From positions 5,030,501 to 5,094,500 of the forward strand of contig NZ_CP023278.1 of NCBI RefSeq assembly GCF_002896875.1: DNA of 64,000 bases, given 5' to 3'. Positions 35,885 to 44,190 of the stretch are shown here, in pieces; the first letter of the stretch is position 1, and every line of letters starts with the position of its first letter. The stretch comes from Nostoc sp. CENA543 (GTDB lineage: Bacteria; Cyanobacteriota; Cyanobacteriia; Cyanobacteriales; Nostocaceae). The notes beneath the pieces were generated by a model. That model saw nothing but the letters and a program-made list of their open reading frames with translations, was not told where the DNA came from and searched no databases. The position numbers were made by a program, and so were the translations under genes.

Positions 35885-37348
35885 ATGTTTAAACCAGTTA
35901 CTCTTAGCTTATTACCGTTGTTGGTGAGTAATCATCTTGGTGTAATGCTACAGCCTGTCAAGGCACAAACACCACCTGCACCAATCAATACCCCTAAATC
36001 AATATGTGCGTCTCAAGTTGGAGCAGCTATAGATGCAGTAGTAAATCAACCCCAATTTAAGCGGAGTCGTTGGGGAATTCTCATCAAAGCACTGTCATCT
36101 GAGCAAAATCTCTACAGTCGTGATGCTCAAAAATATTTTATTCCCGCTTCTAATACTAAATTGTTGACTACAGCAGCAGCATTACAACAATTGGGGGCAA
36201 ATTTTCGTTTCCGTACATCGATTTATCAAAATGGTAATGATGTTTTTACACTTATCGGTAGAGGCGACCCTAGCTTTGGTGAGACTCAATTACAAACCCT
36301 TGCTCAACAGCTAAAACAAAAGGGTGTCACTCAAATTCAAAAATTAATTGCTGATAATACTTACATCCAAGGTGATATTGTTCATCCTACTTGGCAATGG
36401 GAAGATGTGCAATCTGATTATGGTGCGCCAGTTAATAGTTTTATTGTCAATCAAAATATTTTTGGCTTGGAATTAAGACCCCAAGCGGTGGGAGAAACTC
36501 CGCAGTTGATTTGGAAAGATAATAATGAATCAAGACAATGGTTAGTCATTAATCGGTCTGTGACAGTTGCACAAACACAACCAAGTAACATCAATATTAG
36601 TCGTGATTTAACTGGTAAAATTTTGCGAATCGAAGGGCAATTAGCCGCTAATTCTGAACCCTATGTAGTAGATTTACCTGTAGTTGATCCTGATTATTAC
36701 TTTTTGCGGCGTTTTCGTGCGGCTTTGGCAACAGAAAACATTACTTTGGGTCAAACTTTAGTTACTCCTGGTATTACTAATCAACAAGAAGTAGCATCAA
36801 TAGAATCACCACCTTTATTTGAGTTAGTCATAGAAACTAACCAAAATAGTAACAATCTTTATGCAGAAGCCTTGTTACGTGCTTTAGCTGTGCAAGAACC
36901 CAAGCAGCGAAATCAAAACACTGCTGATGTAGGTTTGCAAGTATTGCAAAAGAGTTTGACGCAATTAGGTGTTGATCCCACAGGTTATCAATTAGTTGAT
37001 GGTTCTGGGTTATCAAGACGAAATCTCATTACTCCCGAAGCATTGGTGCAAACTTTGCAGGGAATGGCGAAAAGTCCGGTGGCGAATGCCTATCGTGCAT
37101 CTTTACCTATAGCGGGAAAGAGTGGTACTTTAGCATCTCGCTTGCGTAATACTCCAGCAGAAGGAATTGTGCAAGCTAAAACCGGCACATTAAGGGGTGC
37201 AGTTTCGCTCTCAGGATATATGAATCCGCCCCAATATGAATCTATGGTTTTTAGTATTATGGTGAATCAATCCGAACAGCCTGCCAGCGTTTTAAGACAA
37301 GGAATTGACGAAATAGTGGTTTTGTTGACACAGTTACAACGCTGTTAA
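35885..37348 (+). CDS. dacB: D-alanyl-D-alanine carboxypeptidase/endopeptidase (PBP4 type)
   Basis: This 487-residue exported penicillin-binding protein of the S13 family trims peptidoglycan peptides. A signal peptide ends near VKAQTP. Catalytic motifs are SxxK (Ser89-Asn-Thr-Lys92), SxN/SGL in DGSGLSRRN (about 378) and KTG in QAKTGTLRG (about 435). The large insertion between SxxK and the second motif is typical of PBP4. The gene begins 30 bases after the heptamer array and has no strong ribosome binding site. Confidence 0.93.
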   Translation: MFKPVTLSLLPLLVSNHLGVMLQPVKAQTPPAPINTPKSICASQVGAAIDAVVNQPQFKRSRWGILIKALSSEQNLYSRDAQKYFIPASNTKLLTTAAALQQLGANFRFRTSIYQNGNDVFTLIGRGDPSFGETQLQTLAQQLKQKGVTQIQKLIADNTYIQGDIVHPTWQWEDVQSDYGAPVNSFIVNQNIFGLELRPQAVGETPQLIWKDNNESRQWLVINRSVTVAQTQPSNINISRDLTGKILRIEGQLAANSEPYVVDLPVVDPDYYFLRRFRAALATENITLGQTLVTPGITNQQEVASIESPPLFELVIETNQNSNNLYAEALLRALAVQEPKQRNQNTADVGLQVLQKSLTQLGVDPTGYQLVDGSGLSRRNLITPEALVQTLQGMAKSPVANAYRASLPIAGKSGTLASRLRNTPAEGIVQAKTGTLRGAVSLSGYMNPPQYESMVFSIMVNQSEQPASVLRQGIDEIVVLLTQLQRC

Positions 37349-37447
37349 TACAAAAGGCAATATTTTCTGCAATTGAATTTGCATAAGCGATCGCAAAATC
37401 GATGATTAATCATTAAACCTATAATTTCACCATACAAGGTAAGACTT

Positions 37448-37915
37448 ATGATTCATCACTTTTCCATCGCTGCGGAAAATCCCCAACACGCCGCCACAGT
37501 TTTAGCTGAAGTATTAAACGGACAAGCCTTTCCCTTTTTCCCAAATCCAGGTAGTTACATGGTGTTTCCCTTGGATGAACACGGAACAGGGATTGAAGTT
37601 TATCCCATAGAAACCGAACTAAAACCTGGTGAAGATGAGGCTCAATGCACATTTGCTAAATCTCCCCATGCTTCCAGATATACAGCCACCCATGCGGCTG
37701 TCTCTGTAACTACAACTCAAGAAAAAATTGAAGAAGTCGGACGAAGAGAAGGTTGGCGAGTTGTTCGTTGTAACCGCGATTCTTTCTTTGATGTCATGGA
37801 ATTCTGGTTAGAAAACAGAGTCATGATCGAACTGCTAACACCAGAAATGGCGGCACAATATTTAGCAGTCACTAAGCCAGAAAATTTGCAGCAAATGTTT
37901 GCAGCAGCAGCTTAA
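37448..37915 (+). CDS. VOC/glyoxalase-like fold protein
   Basis: This 155-residue protein starts MIHHFSIAAENPQHAATVLAE, the beta-alpha beginning of vicinal-oxygen-chelate domains. It contains GTGIEVYPIETELKPGE and a second half ending RVMIELLTPE. The two His-rich ends (HHFSIAA and ATHAAV) may provide metal ligands, but a complete metal site is not evident. The enzyme activity is therefore unknown. It stands alone before the msrB inverted-repeat region. Confidence 0.65.
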   Translation: MIHHFSIAAENPQHAATVLAEVLNGQAFPFFPNPGSYMVFPLDEHGTGIEVYPIETELKPGEDEAQCTFAKSPHASRYTATHAAVSVTTTQEKIEEVGRREGWRVVRCNRDSFFDVMEFWLENRVMIELLTPEMAAQYLAVTKPENLQQMFAAAA

Positions 37916-37933
37916 GGAGGTAGAGGGCAGGGG

Positions 37934-38011
37934 GCAGGGGGCAGAGGAGATGAAGTACAATGACGGCAGTTGCTACAAGTCGGGAAACCCGCCCATCGCA
38001 CTGCCTCCCCA
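37934..38011. repeat. left arm of an inverted-repeat pair enclosing msrB
   Basis: The core 37958-38000 (43 bases, from CAATGACGGCAGTTG to CGCCCATCGCA) is the exact reverse complement of 38590-38632. A second block, 37934-37954 (21 bases, beginning GCAGGGGGCAGAGG), is the exact reverse complement of 38643-38663. The inner end merges into CCCCATGC-type repeats. Confidence 0.9.
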
Positions 38012-38041
38012 ATACCCCATGCCCAATGCTCTATGCCCAAT

Positions 38042-38536
38042 TTAAGCCGGGATAAATTTCAGTGCAACACCATTCATACAGTAACGCTGACCGGTGGGTA
38101 CAGGGCCATCATTAAAAACATGGCCTAAATGCCCACCACAACGACTGCAATGCACTTCAATTCTGGTCATAAAAAATGATCGATCTACAGTAGTTGCGAT
38201 CGCGCCTTCAATGGGAGCGAAAAAACTTGGCCAGCCAGTACCACTATTGAATTTAGTATCAGATGTAAATAAAGGCTGATCACAACCAGCGCAGACATAA
38301 GTACCCGCTTCATATTGCTTATCAAGAGGGCTAGTAAATGCCCGTTCTGTGCCGTGCTGACGCAAAACTCGAAATTGTTCCGGCGATAAAATAGCCCGCC
38401 ATTCTGTGTCAGTTTTAGTAATTTCAAATTCAGTATTAGAAGTTGCCATGATGCTAGACCTTGGTAAAAAAATGGGTGGTAACAAAGCTGTGCCAAATAA
38501 TGCAGCACCAGTTTGCAAAAAGTAACGTTTCTCCAT
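38042..38536 (-). CDS. msrB: peptide-methionine (R)-S-oxide reductase
   Basis: From ATG 38536 ([15 protein letters not shown]) this protein has 164 residues. The frame stays open upstream only because it runs into repeat DNA. A short hydrophobic N-terminal segment (about residues 7-22) suggests a signal or anchor, followed by the MsrB domain. Zinc ligands lie in CAGC and CSRCGG. The catalytic cysteine is in QRYCMNG near the C-terminus, and GTGWPSFF is the substrate loop. It reduces methionine-R-sulfoxide in oxidised proteins with thioredoxin. The whole gene lies between the two arms of a long inverted repeat. Confidence 0.93.
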   Translation of the reverse strand: MEKRYFLQTGAALFGTALLPPIFLPRSSIMATSNTEFEITKTDTEWRAILSPEQFRVLRQHGTERAFTSPLDKQYEAGTYVCAGCDQPLFTSDTKFNSGTGWPSFFAPIEGAIATTVDRSFFMTRIEVHCSRCGGHLGHVFNDGPVPTGQRYCMNGVALKFIPA

Positions 38537-38581
38537 ATATCTATATATTATGGGCATGGGGCATGGGAAATTGGGCATTGG

Positions 38582-38663
38582 GTAGGCATTGCGATGGGCG
38601 GGTTTCCCGACTTGTAGCAACTGCCGTCATTGGGCATTGTGTTTCATCTCCTCTGCCCCCTGC
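38582..38663. repeat. right arm of an inverted-repeat pair enclosing msrB
   Basis: The perfect reverse complement of the left arm occupies 38590-38632 (43 bases) and 38643-38663 (21 bases). Between the two blocks this arm has a few extra bases. The arm sits immediately before the FUSC-type gene's stop codon at 38681 and in the leader of msrB. Confidence 0.9.
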
Positions 38664-38680
38664 CTCTCTGTACCTTTGCC

Positions 38681-39832
38681 TCAACCTTTCCCTTCACTCA
38701 ACATAGCTGCCATTCTTTGGAGTTTTCTTCCTACTTCTTCCATTGTGTAGAAGAAGGTAAAAAATCTGAGTAATTCATCGATTTCTTGATCTGCTTGCTG
38801 TAGTGTTGATAGTTGGTTTAATTTTTCTGTGGCGTGATTAAGAGCTGTATCAATCTCTGGTAAAGATAATTGCGATTTTGTAGACTTAACAGCGATCGCT
38901 AAAGTCAGCATGGCATTTTGGGTTTCTTGTGCTAATTCAGTAATTTGGGATGAAAGCAGTTGCCAAAACGTATCTTGCTGTCTAGCTAAGACAGTGTGTT
39001 CCATTGTCAGGATATGTTCCCATATCCTGCGGATGAGGAATTCCCAAGCCTCATTAATTTGAGCTTCTGGGGGTTCGCTGGTTTGTCCTTGTTTAACTTC
39101 TTGCCACAATTCCCGTCCTGTCCGCAGGGATGTAATGATGTTGAGTTTGAGTGTATCTACGCTAGGACGGTCATATGTACCTGTAAACGCACAGTTAATG
39201 ACTAAACTATAGAATTGATCTAAGCTGATGAGTGTTTGAGATAGACAACGCCGCAATTCTTGATTGGCACGGGCAGGAAAAATAAAGTTATTTACTACTA
39301 AAGCGACAGCAATACCTAAAAGAGTTTCTAAAAATCTGTGCCAAGCGTATACCCAAGGTTGTTGACTATGGCTCAAAATTACGATCGCTGATACGTAGCC
39401 AGCTAATTTAGCAGCTTCCTGAAATTTCCAGGTGGAAGCCAGAAATATAGTAATAAATACACATATTCCCAAAGACCAGAAATTACTACCCAACAAAATC
39501 ACGAAGAATGCACCAGCAATAGCACCAATAGCTGTACCAATCAATCGCTGAACGCCCAATTTTAGGGTGCTACCTTGGGTCGATGACATGACGATAATAG
39601 CGGCAATTACGGCGTAAAAGGGGTAGTCCCACTGCAATGTCTGAGCAATTACCAAAGAAACTGTTGAGGCGATGGCGATTTTAAAGGCCATTCGGCTTTG
39701 CAGAGTTAACGACAACCCTTGAGGCGTAACAGCCCAAGTTTGTAAATTGAAAAGAATTCTGGAAAAAAGCGATCGCGGTTGATGTTTGATTGGTCTAACC
39801 ACAGGCGGAGGGTTATCTGGATGTTTTACCAT
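38681..39832 (-). CDS. FUSC/aromatic-acid-exporter-like membrane protein
   Basis: This 383-residue protein has a cluster of about six hydrophobic helices at residues 45-190 (YAVIAAIIVMSSTQGSTLKLG and LIGTAIGAIAGAFFVILLG are characteristic), followed by a soluble helical domain to the end. This is the layout of FUSC/DUF939 proteins related to aromatic acid exporters. The substrate is unknown. The gene lies upstream of msrB on the same strand, but the inverted repeat separates them. Confidence 0.8.
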   Translation of the reverse strand: MVKHPDNPPPVVRPIKHQPRSLFSRILFNLQTWAVTPQGLSLTLQSRMAFKIAIASTVSLVIAQTLQWDYPFYAVIAAIIVMSSTQGSTLKLGVQRLIGTAIGAIAGAFFVILLGSNFWSLGICVFITIFLASTWKFQEAAKLAGYVSAIVILSHSQQPWVYAWHRFLETLLGIAVALVVNNFIFPARANQELRRCLSQTLISLDQFYSLVINCAFTGTYDRPSVDTLKLNIITSLRTGRELWQEVKQGQTSEPPEAQINEAWEFLIRRIWEHILTMEHTVLARQQDTFWQLLSSQITELAQETQNAMLTLAIAVKSTKSQLSLPEIDTALNHATEKLNQLSTLQQADQEIDELLRFFTFFYTMEEVGRKLQRMAAMLSEGKG

Positions 39833-39920
39833 TCCCGTCGGGATAATAATAGCTGATTGTAAGAAATCTAGCGCAAATTGAGTTCTTACTTGTGATTTTT
39901 CTTTTTCTTCCAGATTTAGT

Positions 39921-40068
39921 GGGGAGTGATGAGTGGTGAGTGGTGTTAGCGGTAGCGCGGCGTTTAGCCGGTGCTGAGTGATGAGTGGTGAGTCGGGAGT
40001 CGGGAGTGCTGAGTGGGGAGTGCTGAGTGCTGAGTGCTGAGTTTTTGGTAAGATAAATTTTACTCAGC
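39921..40068. repeat. GAGTGCT array with a dispersed 30-bp element
   Basis: Units GAGTGGT, GAGTGCT and GAGTCGG fill the spacer between gatD and the FUSC-type gene. Embedded at 39943-39976 is a dispersed element (TGTTAGCGGTAGCGCGG then CGTTTAGCCGGTGCT) that recurs at 51893 and 60523. Confidence 0.8.
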
Positions 40069-40079
40069 ACTACTTAAAA

Positions 40080-40895
40080 TCAGGCTAAAACAGTGGGTTT
40101 TGGTGGATTAACTTGTAGTTTTTTAAACATTGATTCTCGTGCTTGCATTGCCAAAGTATCTTCTAAAGGTTGTAAGGTAATTAGCTGCTGATACTTTAGT
40201 CGCAATGCTGTTTGAATTAACCAGTCAGCCACGAAGGGATTTTTTGGTAATAATGGCCCGTGGGAATATGTGGCTATGGCATTTTGATAAAACGCGCCTT
40301 CTGTACCATCCTCGCCATTATTTCCTAAGCCATAGACAACTTTTCCTAAAGCTTCCACTTTACCTAATTTAGTGCGTCCGCCGTGATTTTCAAATCCGAC
40401 TAAATAAGGTTTAGTTCCTGTCATCTCTTCCAAATCTTTGGCGAGTCGACTAGCTGTAACTTCTATAACTAAGTTACCAATACAACGCTTGGTATTTTCC
40501 CCAGGATGAACGGAGACTAAATCGAGAATTCCTAACCCTTCAATACGCTGTCCAAATCCGGGTTCATAATAATGTCCTAAAAGTTGGGGTGAACCACAAG
40601 TAAATACTCCTGGTGTACCATTTTCGATTTTCTCGCGGATGGCTTCAGCTTTCGCGCCTTGCAAATCCCGCATGACAATTTCTTGTTGTCTATCTTGCGC
40701 GCCACCACCTACTATGACATCTACAGATTTGATCTCATCTGCTGTGGCGTTTTGGTCGAGGGGTAATACTTTAACATTATATCCCCGCCATTGGGCGCGA
40801 CGTTCTATAGTAATCACATTACCGCGATCGCCATAGGTACTCATTAATGTAGGGTATAACCAACCGATTGTTAATTCTAATTGTTGGGAGTTCAT
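40080..40895 (-). CDS. gatD: lipid II isoglutaminyl synthase, glutamine amidotransferase subunit
   Basis: This 271-residue class I amidotransferase of the CobB/CobQ-like type has the nucleophile Cys in GVFTCGSPQLLG (about residue 100) and the catalytic His in ATYSHGPLLPKNP (about 195). It supplies ammonia from glutamine to MurT, which amidates the D-glutamate of lipid II. The gene follows murT on the same strand at 165 bases. The pairing with murT is the main evidence for this identity rather than cobyric acid synthase. Confidence 0.87.
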   Translation of the reverse strand: MNSQQLELTIGWLYPTLMSTYGDRGNVITIERRAQWRGYNVKVLPLDQNATADEIKSVDVIVGGGAQDRQQEIVMRDLQGAKAEAIREKIENGTPGVFTCGSPQLLGHYYEPGFGQRIEGLGILDLVSVHPGENTKRCIGNLVIEVTASRLAKDLEEMTGTKPYLVGFENHGGRTKLGKVEALGKVVYGLGNNGEDGTEGAFYQNAIATYSHGPLLPKNPFVADWLIQTALRLKYQQLITLQPLEDTLAMQARESMFKKLQVNPPKPTVLA

Positions 40896-40950
40896 AGTTT
40901 TAGGGAATAGGGAATAGGGGAGACTATAGGCTGTGTGACAATTTTCTTTG

Positions 40951-41040
40951 AAACCTAACCCCCAACCCCTTCCCTACGAGGGAAGGGGAGTAAGAGTCAA
41001 AGCCTTTCTCCTTGCAGGGGAGAGGTTTGGAAAAGGGTTA
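40951..41040. repeat. double-hairpin repeat in the murT-gatD spacer
   Basis: A perfect palindrome CCCCTTCCCT / AGGGAAGGGG (40966-40975 and 40979-40988, 3-base loop) is followed by a second G/C-rich fold (CCTTTCTCC...GGGGAGAGG). The whole is bounded by AAACCT and AGGTTT. It looks like a compact dispersed element placed inside an operon. Confidence 0.75.
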
Positions 41041-41060
41041 TCGCATGACTGTTGACTAAT

Positions 41061-42398
41061 TTAAAGGATTTTTCTACCTGTGAGGACTTCTCGCACTTCT
41101 AACATGGCTGAGTAGGTGGGGAGGATGTGCAGGGTTTCATTCGGGGGTGTGTGTTCTAAGGCTGTGGCGATCGCTTGCTTTAAGTCTTCTTCGACAATTA
41201 AATTTATATTACTTTGGGGCGTTTTTTCGCTGTAACGCAGACGTAAAGCCATATCATAGACGCGATCGCCACTCACTACTAAAGTTCCGCCACGTTCGAC
41301 TAATTTTTCTGTATCTACGTCCCAAATCCAGGATACATCTGTACCGTCGGGGGTGCGATCGTTCAACACCATTAATGTGGTTTTATCGGTGCTTTGGGTG
41401 ACGACGCGAATCGTTTCATTCGTACCAACGGGATTTTTTGATAATAAAATTCTGACACGTTTACCATCAATTACTAAATCTTCTGCACGACCGAAAGCAG
41501 CTTGAAAGTTATTAATAGTATTGCGAATTGTATTTTCATCTACCCCTAATTCTTTAGCAGCAGTGGCGGCGGCTAAAGTGTTGTATTTGTTATATAAACC
41601 AACTAAAATTTGTTGCCATTCACTACTAACTAACGCTGGTTGACTCTTAGTAAAACCACAATTAGGACAAGTGAAATCGCCTAAGTGAGATAAATACACA
41701 CCTTGGTAATCTAAAGAATGTCCGCATCTGGGACAATATATAGAATCAACGGCGTGGGGAATAGCTTCTAAATAATTTTCTGGTTCATTTAAGCCAAAAA
41801 ATAAGACTTTTTGGGGTAACTGTTGACCAAGATGGGATAAAGTGGGGTCATCAGCATTAGGAATCACTACCGTTTCCGGTGGGAGAGTCGCAATAACTTT
41901 TGTCCAGCGTTTGCTAATAGTATCAACTTCACCGTATCTATCAAGTTGATCTCGGAATAAATTCAAACATAAAATAGCTTTTGGTTGGAGTGGTGTTAAT
42001 ACCTTGGGGACAATATTCTCATCTACTTCCAGAATTGCATAGTCAACATCAAGCGTTCCCACCAAATTAGTGCTTTCAAGAAAAGCCGTCATCAAACCAT
42101 TTTCCAGATTTGCACCCGTGGAGTTATGACAAACGCGGAAGCCTTTATTTTCTAATATCGTGCGTAACAACAACGCCGTAGTAGTTTTACCATTAGTCCC
42201 AGCAATGATAATCACGCCATTTTTAACTTGCTGGCTCAACAATTGTAACAGCCTGGGTTCAATACGGCGCGCGATCGCCCCTGGTAATACACTAGCAGCA
42301 CCCAACCGCAGCGATCGCACCCCAAAGGTGACACTTTTCGCCACCAACACCGCAAACCCTAAACGCACTCTATCTATAAGTTTTATCTTATTACCCAC
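41061..42398 (-). CDS. murT: lipid II isoglutaminyl synthase, Mur ligase-like subunit
   Basis: This 445-residue Mur-ligase-like protein has the ATP loop in IIAGTNGKTTTALLL (about residues 62-76) and a zinc-ribbon insertion with four cysteines (CPRCGHSL and FTCPNCGF, about 205-236), characteristic of MurT. The C-terminal DUF1727 domain contains GRAEDL, LLSKNPVGTNE and LNDRTPDGTDVSW. With GatD it amidates the alpha-carboxyl of D-Glu in lipid II, making D-isoglutamine. The pair is best known from Gram-positive bacteria, so its presence here suggests amidated peptidoglycan or a divergent substrate. Confidence 0.88.
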   Translation of the reverse strand: MGNKIKLIDRVRLGFAVLVAKSVTFGVRSLRLGAASVLPGAIARRIEPRLLQLLSQQVKNGVIIIAGTNGKTTTALLLRTILENKGFRVCHNSTGANLENGLMTAFLESTNLVGTLDVDYAILEVDENIVPKVLTPLQPKAILCLNLFRDQLDRYGEVDTISKRWTKVIATLPPETVVIPNADDPTLSHLGQQLPQKVLFFGLNEPENYLEAIPHAVDSIYCPRCGHSLDYQGVYLSHLGDFTCPNCGFTKSQPALVSSEWQQILVGLYNKYNTLAAATAAKELGVDENTIRNTINNFQAAFGRAEDLVIDGKRVRILLSKNPVGTNETIRVVTQSTDKTTLMVLNDRTPDGTDVSWIWDVDTEKLVERGGTLVVSGDRVYDMALRLRYSEKTPQSNINLIVEEDLKQAIATALEHTPPNETLHILPTYSAMLEVREVLTGRKIL

Positions 42399-42417
42399 AT
42401 CTATAACCCTAAATCTT

Positions 42418-42570
42418 TAGTCAATAGTCAATAGTCAATGGTCAATAGTCAATAGTCAATAGTCAATAGTCATTAGTCATTAGTCATTAGTCATTAGTCA
42501 TTGACTCAGCACTCATTACTCATTACTTCTACCTTGTCCCCAGTCCCCAGTCCCCAATCCCCATTCCCCA
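42418..42570. repeat. TAGTCAA/TAGTCAT array followed by CCCCAGT units
   Basis: About 14 seven-base units (AGTCAAT, AGTCATT and ACTCATT) fill 42418-42529. A CCCCAGT/CCCCAAT run occupies 42537-42570. Together with the 200 following bases this is the divergent promoter region of murT and the plus-strand gene at 42769. No gene is seen in it. Confidence 0.85.
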
Positions 42571-42768
42571 CAGATCCCACTAGGAGTTATCTTAAAAAAT
42601 GGTGGACAGCCATAATTACGGCACATAGCAGGTAAATATGGTACAGAAGTTAAATAAAGATACTCTTAACTCCGTTCCCTGTTCCCCGTTCCCTGTTTTA
42701 TATATCCAGCCCTGGTTGCCTTATTCAGCACACCTAACGATAAATAGTAGCTTACAAGGTGCTTTTTG

Positions 42769-43356
42769 ATGATTAGTATCAAGTTTCCTGTTTTACATAA
42801 AAAAATTGCTGACTGGCGGTGGTTGGTTTCCAAATGTCTGTCATTGCTGATTTGTTTGTTAATTATCGGTATGCAGCCAGCTTGGGCTGGTATTAACGAT
42901 GATAATTATGATGGCAATATGTTTGTGGTGTATGCGGGTAATGGTTCGTTAGTACCTCCCAGACAAACCCTCGCCCAGTCTTTAGCTGAACATAAACCGA
43001 CGGTGTTGGCTTTTTATGTGGATGATAGCCGCGACTGTAAGGAATATGCGATCGTGATTTCACGGGTACAAGAATTTTACGGTCAAGCAGCTGAGATTAT
43101 GCCCATTAGCGTTGATACCATCCCCAACAAAAAAAGCTACGAACCTACAGAACCAGGATATTACTACACTGGAGGTGTACCGCAAGTTGTAGTTTTGAAT
43201 CAGTCGGGTAAGGTAGTTTTAAATAAACAGGGTCAAGTACCTTTTGAAGAGATAGATGATAGACTGCGAGAAGTGTTTGATTTACTACCTCGTACCGAGT
43301 CAGTGCAGTTGAAAAGGCGATCGTTCAATGAGTTCAGTAGTGAGTTAGCTAAATAA
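42769..43356 (+). CDS. thylakoid membrane photosystem I accumulation factor-like protein
   Basis: The start is ATG 42769 (195 residues), with AAGGTG as ribosome binding site about nine bases upstream. A hydrophobic segment ending MQPAWAGIN is a signal peptide or lumen-side anchor. The body has a thioredoxin-like fold (KPTVLAFYVDDSRDCKEYA, then GVPQVVVLNQSGKVV). The CxxC pair is absent; only one cysteine lies at the active-site position, so redox activity is doubtful. The conserved end LLPRTESVQLKRRSFNEFSS is typical of the cyanobacterial and plastid family annotated as needed for photosystem I accumulation. That role is from family knowledge. Confidence 0.75.
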   Translation: MISIKFPVLHKKIADWRWLVSKCLSLLICLLIIGMQPAWAGINDDNYDGNMFVVYAGNGSLVPPRQTLAQSLAEHKPTVLAFYVDDSRDCKEYAIVISRVQEFYGQAAEIMPISVDTIPNKKSYEPTEPGYYYTGGVPQVVVLNQSGKVVLNKQGQVPFEEIDDRLREVFDLLPRTESVQLKRRSFNEFSSELAK

Positions 43357-43361
43357 CAATG

Positions 43362-43393
43362 AGGGTAGACCAAATTGGTCTGCCCTGAATTTT
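43362..43393 (+). terminator. rho-independent terminator
   Basis: AGGGTAGACC (43362-43371) pairs with GGTCTGCCCT (43377-43386), with one G-U pair and a 5-base loop, followed by GAATTTTA. It lies six bases past the stop of the photosystem I factor. Confidence 0.8.
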
Positions 43394-43440
43394 AGTGCCA
43401 TTTGTTACTGCATTTTTCATCCTGTAAAAGCTATGTTGAA

Positions 43441-43540
43441 ATTGAGTCCAAAGTCCAAAGTCTAAAGTCAAAGGTCAAAAGCAGTAACTAATGACTAATG
43501 ACTAATGACTAATGACTGATAACTAATGACCAATGACTAG
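43441..43540. repeat. AGTCCAA and ATGACTA heptamer arrays
   Basis: A short AGTCCAA/AGTCTAA run (43441-43480) is followed by about eight ATGACTA units (43488-43539), in the opposite orientation to the TAGTCAT arrays upstream. The array ends 15 bases before the start of the next gene. Confidence 0.8.
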
Positions 43541-43554
43541 TAGAGTGGTTGCTG

Positions 43555-44163
43555 ATGTCAAAGGTTTATACTACTGATGAGCTAATTGAAATTTTGGCAG
43601 CTGAACGCCAAGCTTGCCTTAAGGGAGAACGTCTAAAATTAGAAGTTAATGTATCTGGTAATCCTGTAATTGATCAGTTTATCAGAACAGAGGGACTGCA
43701 AAAATTCACAGCCTATCAAGATTTTAAAGCAGCTATTCACAATTATCAGCAGGAATATCAAGTTTCTGGGATTGTTTGGCGCGAGATGACAGTCAGAGGT
43801 AAAACCTTGCGTTACCCAGAAGTAGATACTCAATTAATTGCGCTAGCTAGTGATTTAGAAATTATCAAATCAGCCAAAGATGCTATTCTGAATTTTTGGG
43901 ATGAAGTCACTGCACAAATGGATTTATATTTGAGTTTTAACAACAGCAAACAATATCAAAAAATCACTACATCTGATGTAGAAAGAATTTCCCAAAGAAC
44001 TGAATGGGCTAGTTTATGGAAATGGGAAAACCCTAATTTTTTAGAAATGATATTACAAATGGGATGGGGTAAACCAGAAGAAGCTAGTTATAAACGTGGT
44101 AGACCACAATCAGGTAGTGAATTTATTCATGCTGTCAACCCTGGTAATCAGCCAATTGGTTGA
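43555..44163 (+). CDS. unknown soluble protein
   Basis: The start is ATG 43555 (MSKVYTTDELIEILAAERQ, 202 residues) with AGAGTGG about eight bases upstream. The protein is soluble and helical, with a middle WREMTVRGKTLRYPE and a Trp-rich end (WASLWKWENPNFLEMILQMGWG). The C-terminus is basic and Gly/Pro-rich. I do not recognise a family or any catalytic motif. It converges with cydB. Confidence 0.7.
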   Translation: MSKVYTTDELIEILAAERQACLKGERLKLEVNVSGNPVIDQFIRTEGLQKFTAYQDFKAAIHNYQQEYQVSGIVWREMTVRGKTLRYPEVDTQLIALASDLEIIKSAKDAILNFWDEVTAQMDLYLSFNNSKQYQKITTSDVERISQRTEWASLWKWENPNFLEMILQMGWGKPEEASYKRGRPQSGSEFIHAVNPGNQPIG

Positions 44164-44190
44164 TATTGAGAGTTCCCACTGATTATTAGC

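Noticed and set aside
38537-38620. N-terminal extension of MsrB
   Set aside because: Those 28 residues are translated from the inverted repeat and CCCATGC units. The natural start is MEKRYF at 38536.
39813-40070. Minus-strand reading frame through the GAGTGCT array
   Set aside because: It is translated tandem repeat with low-complexity Ser/Thr/His content.
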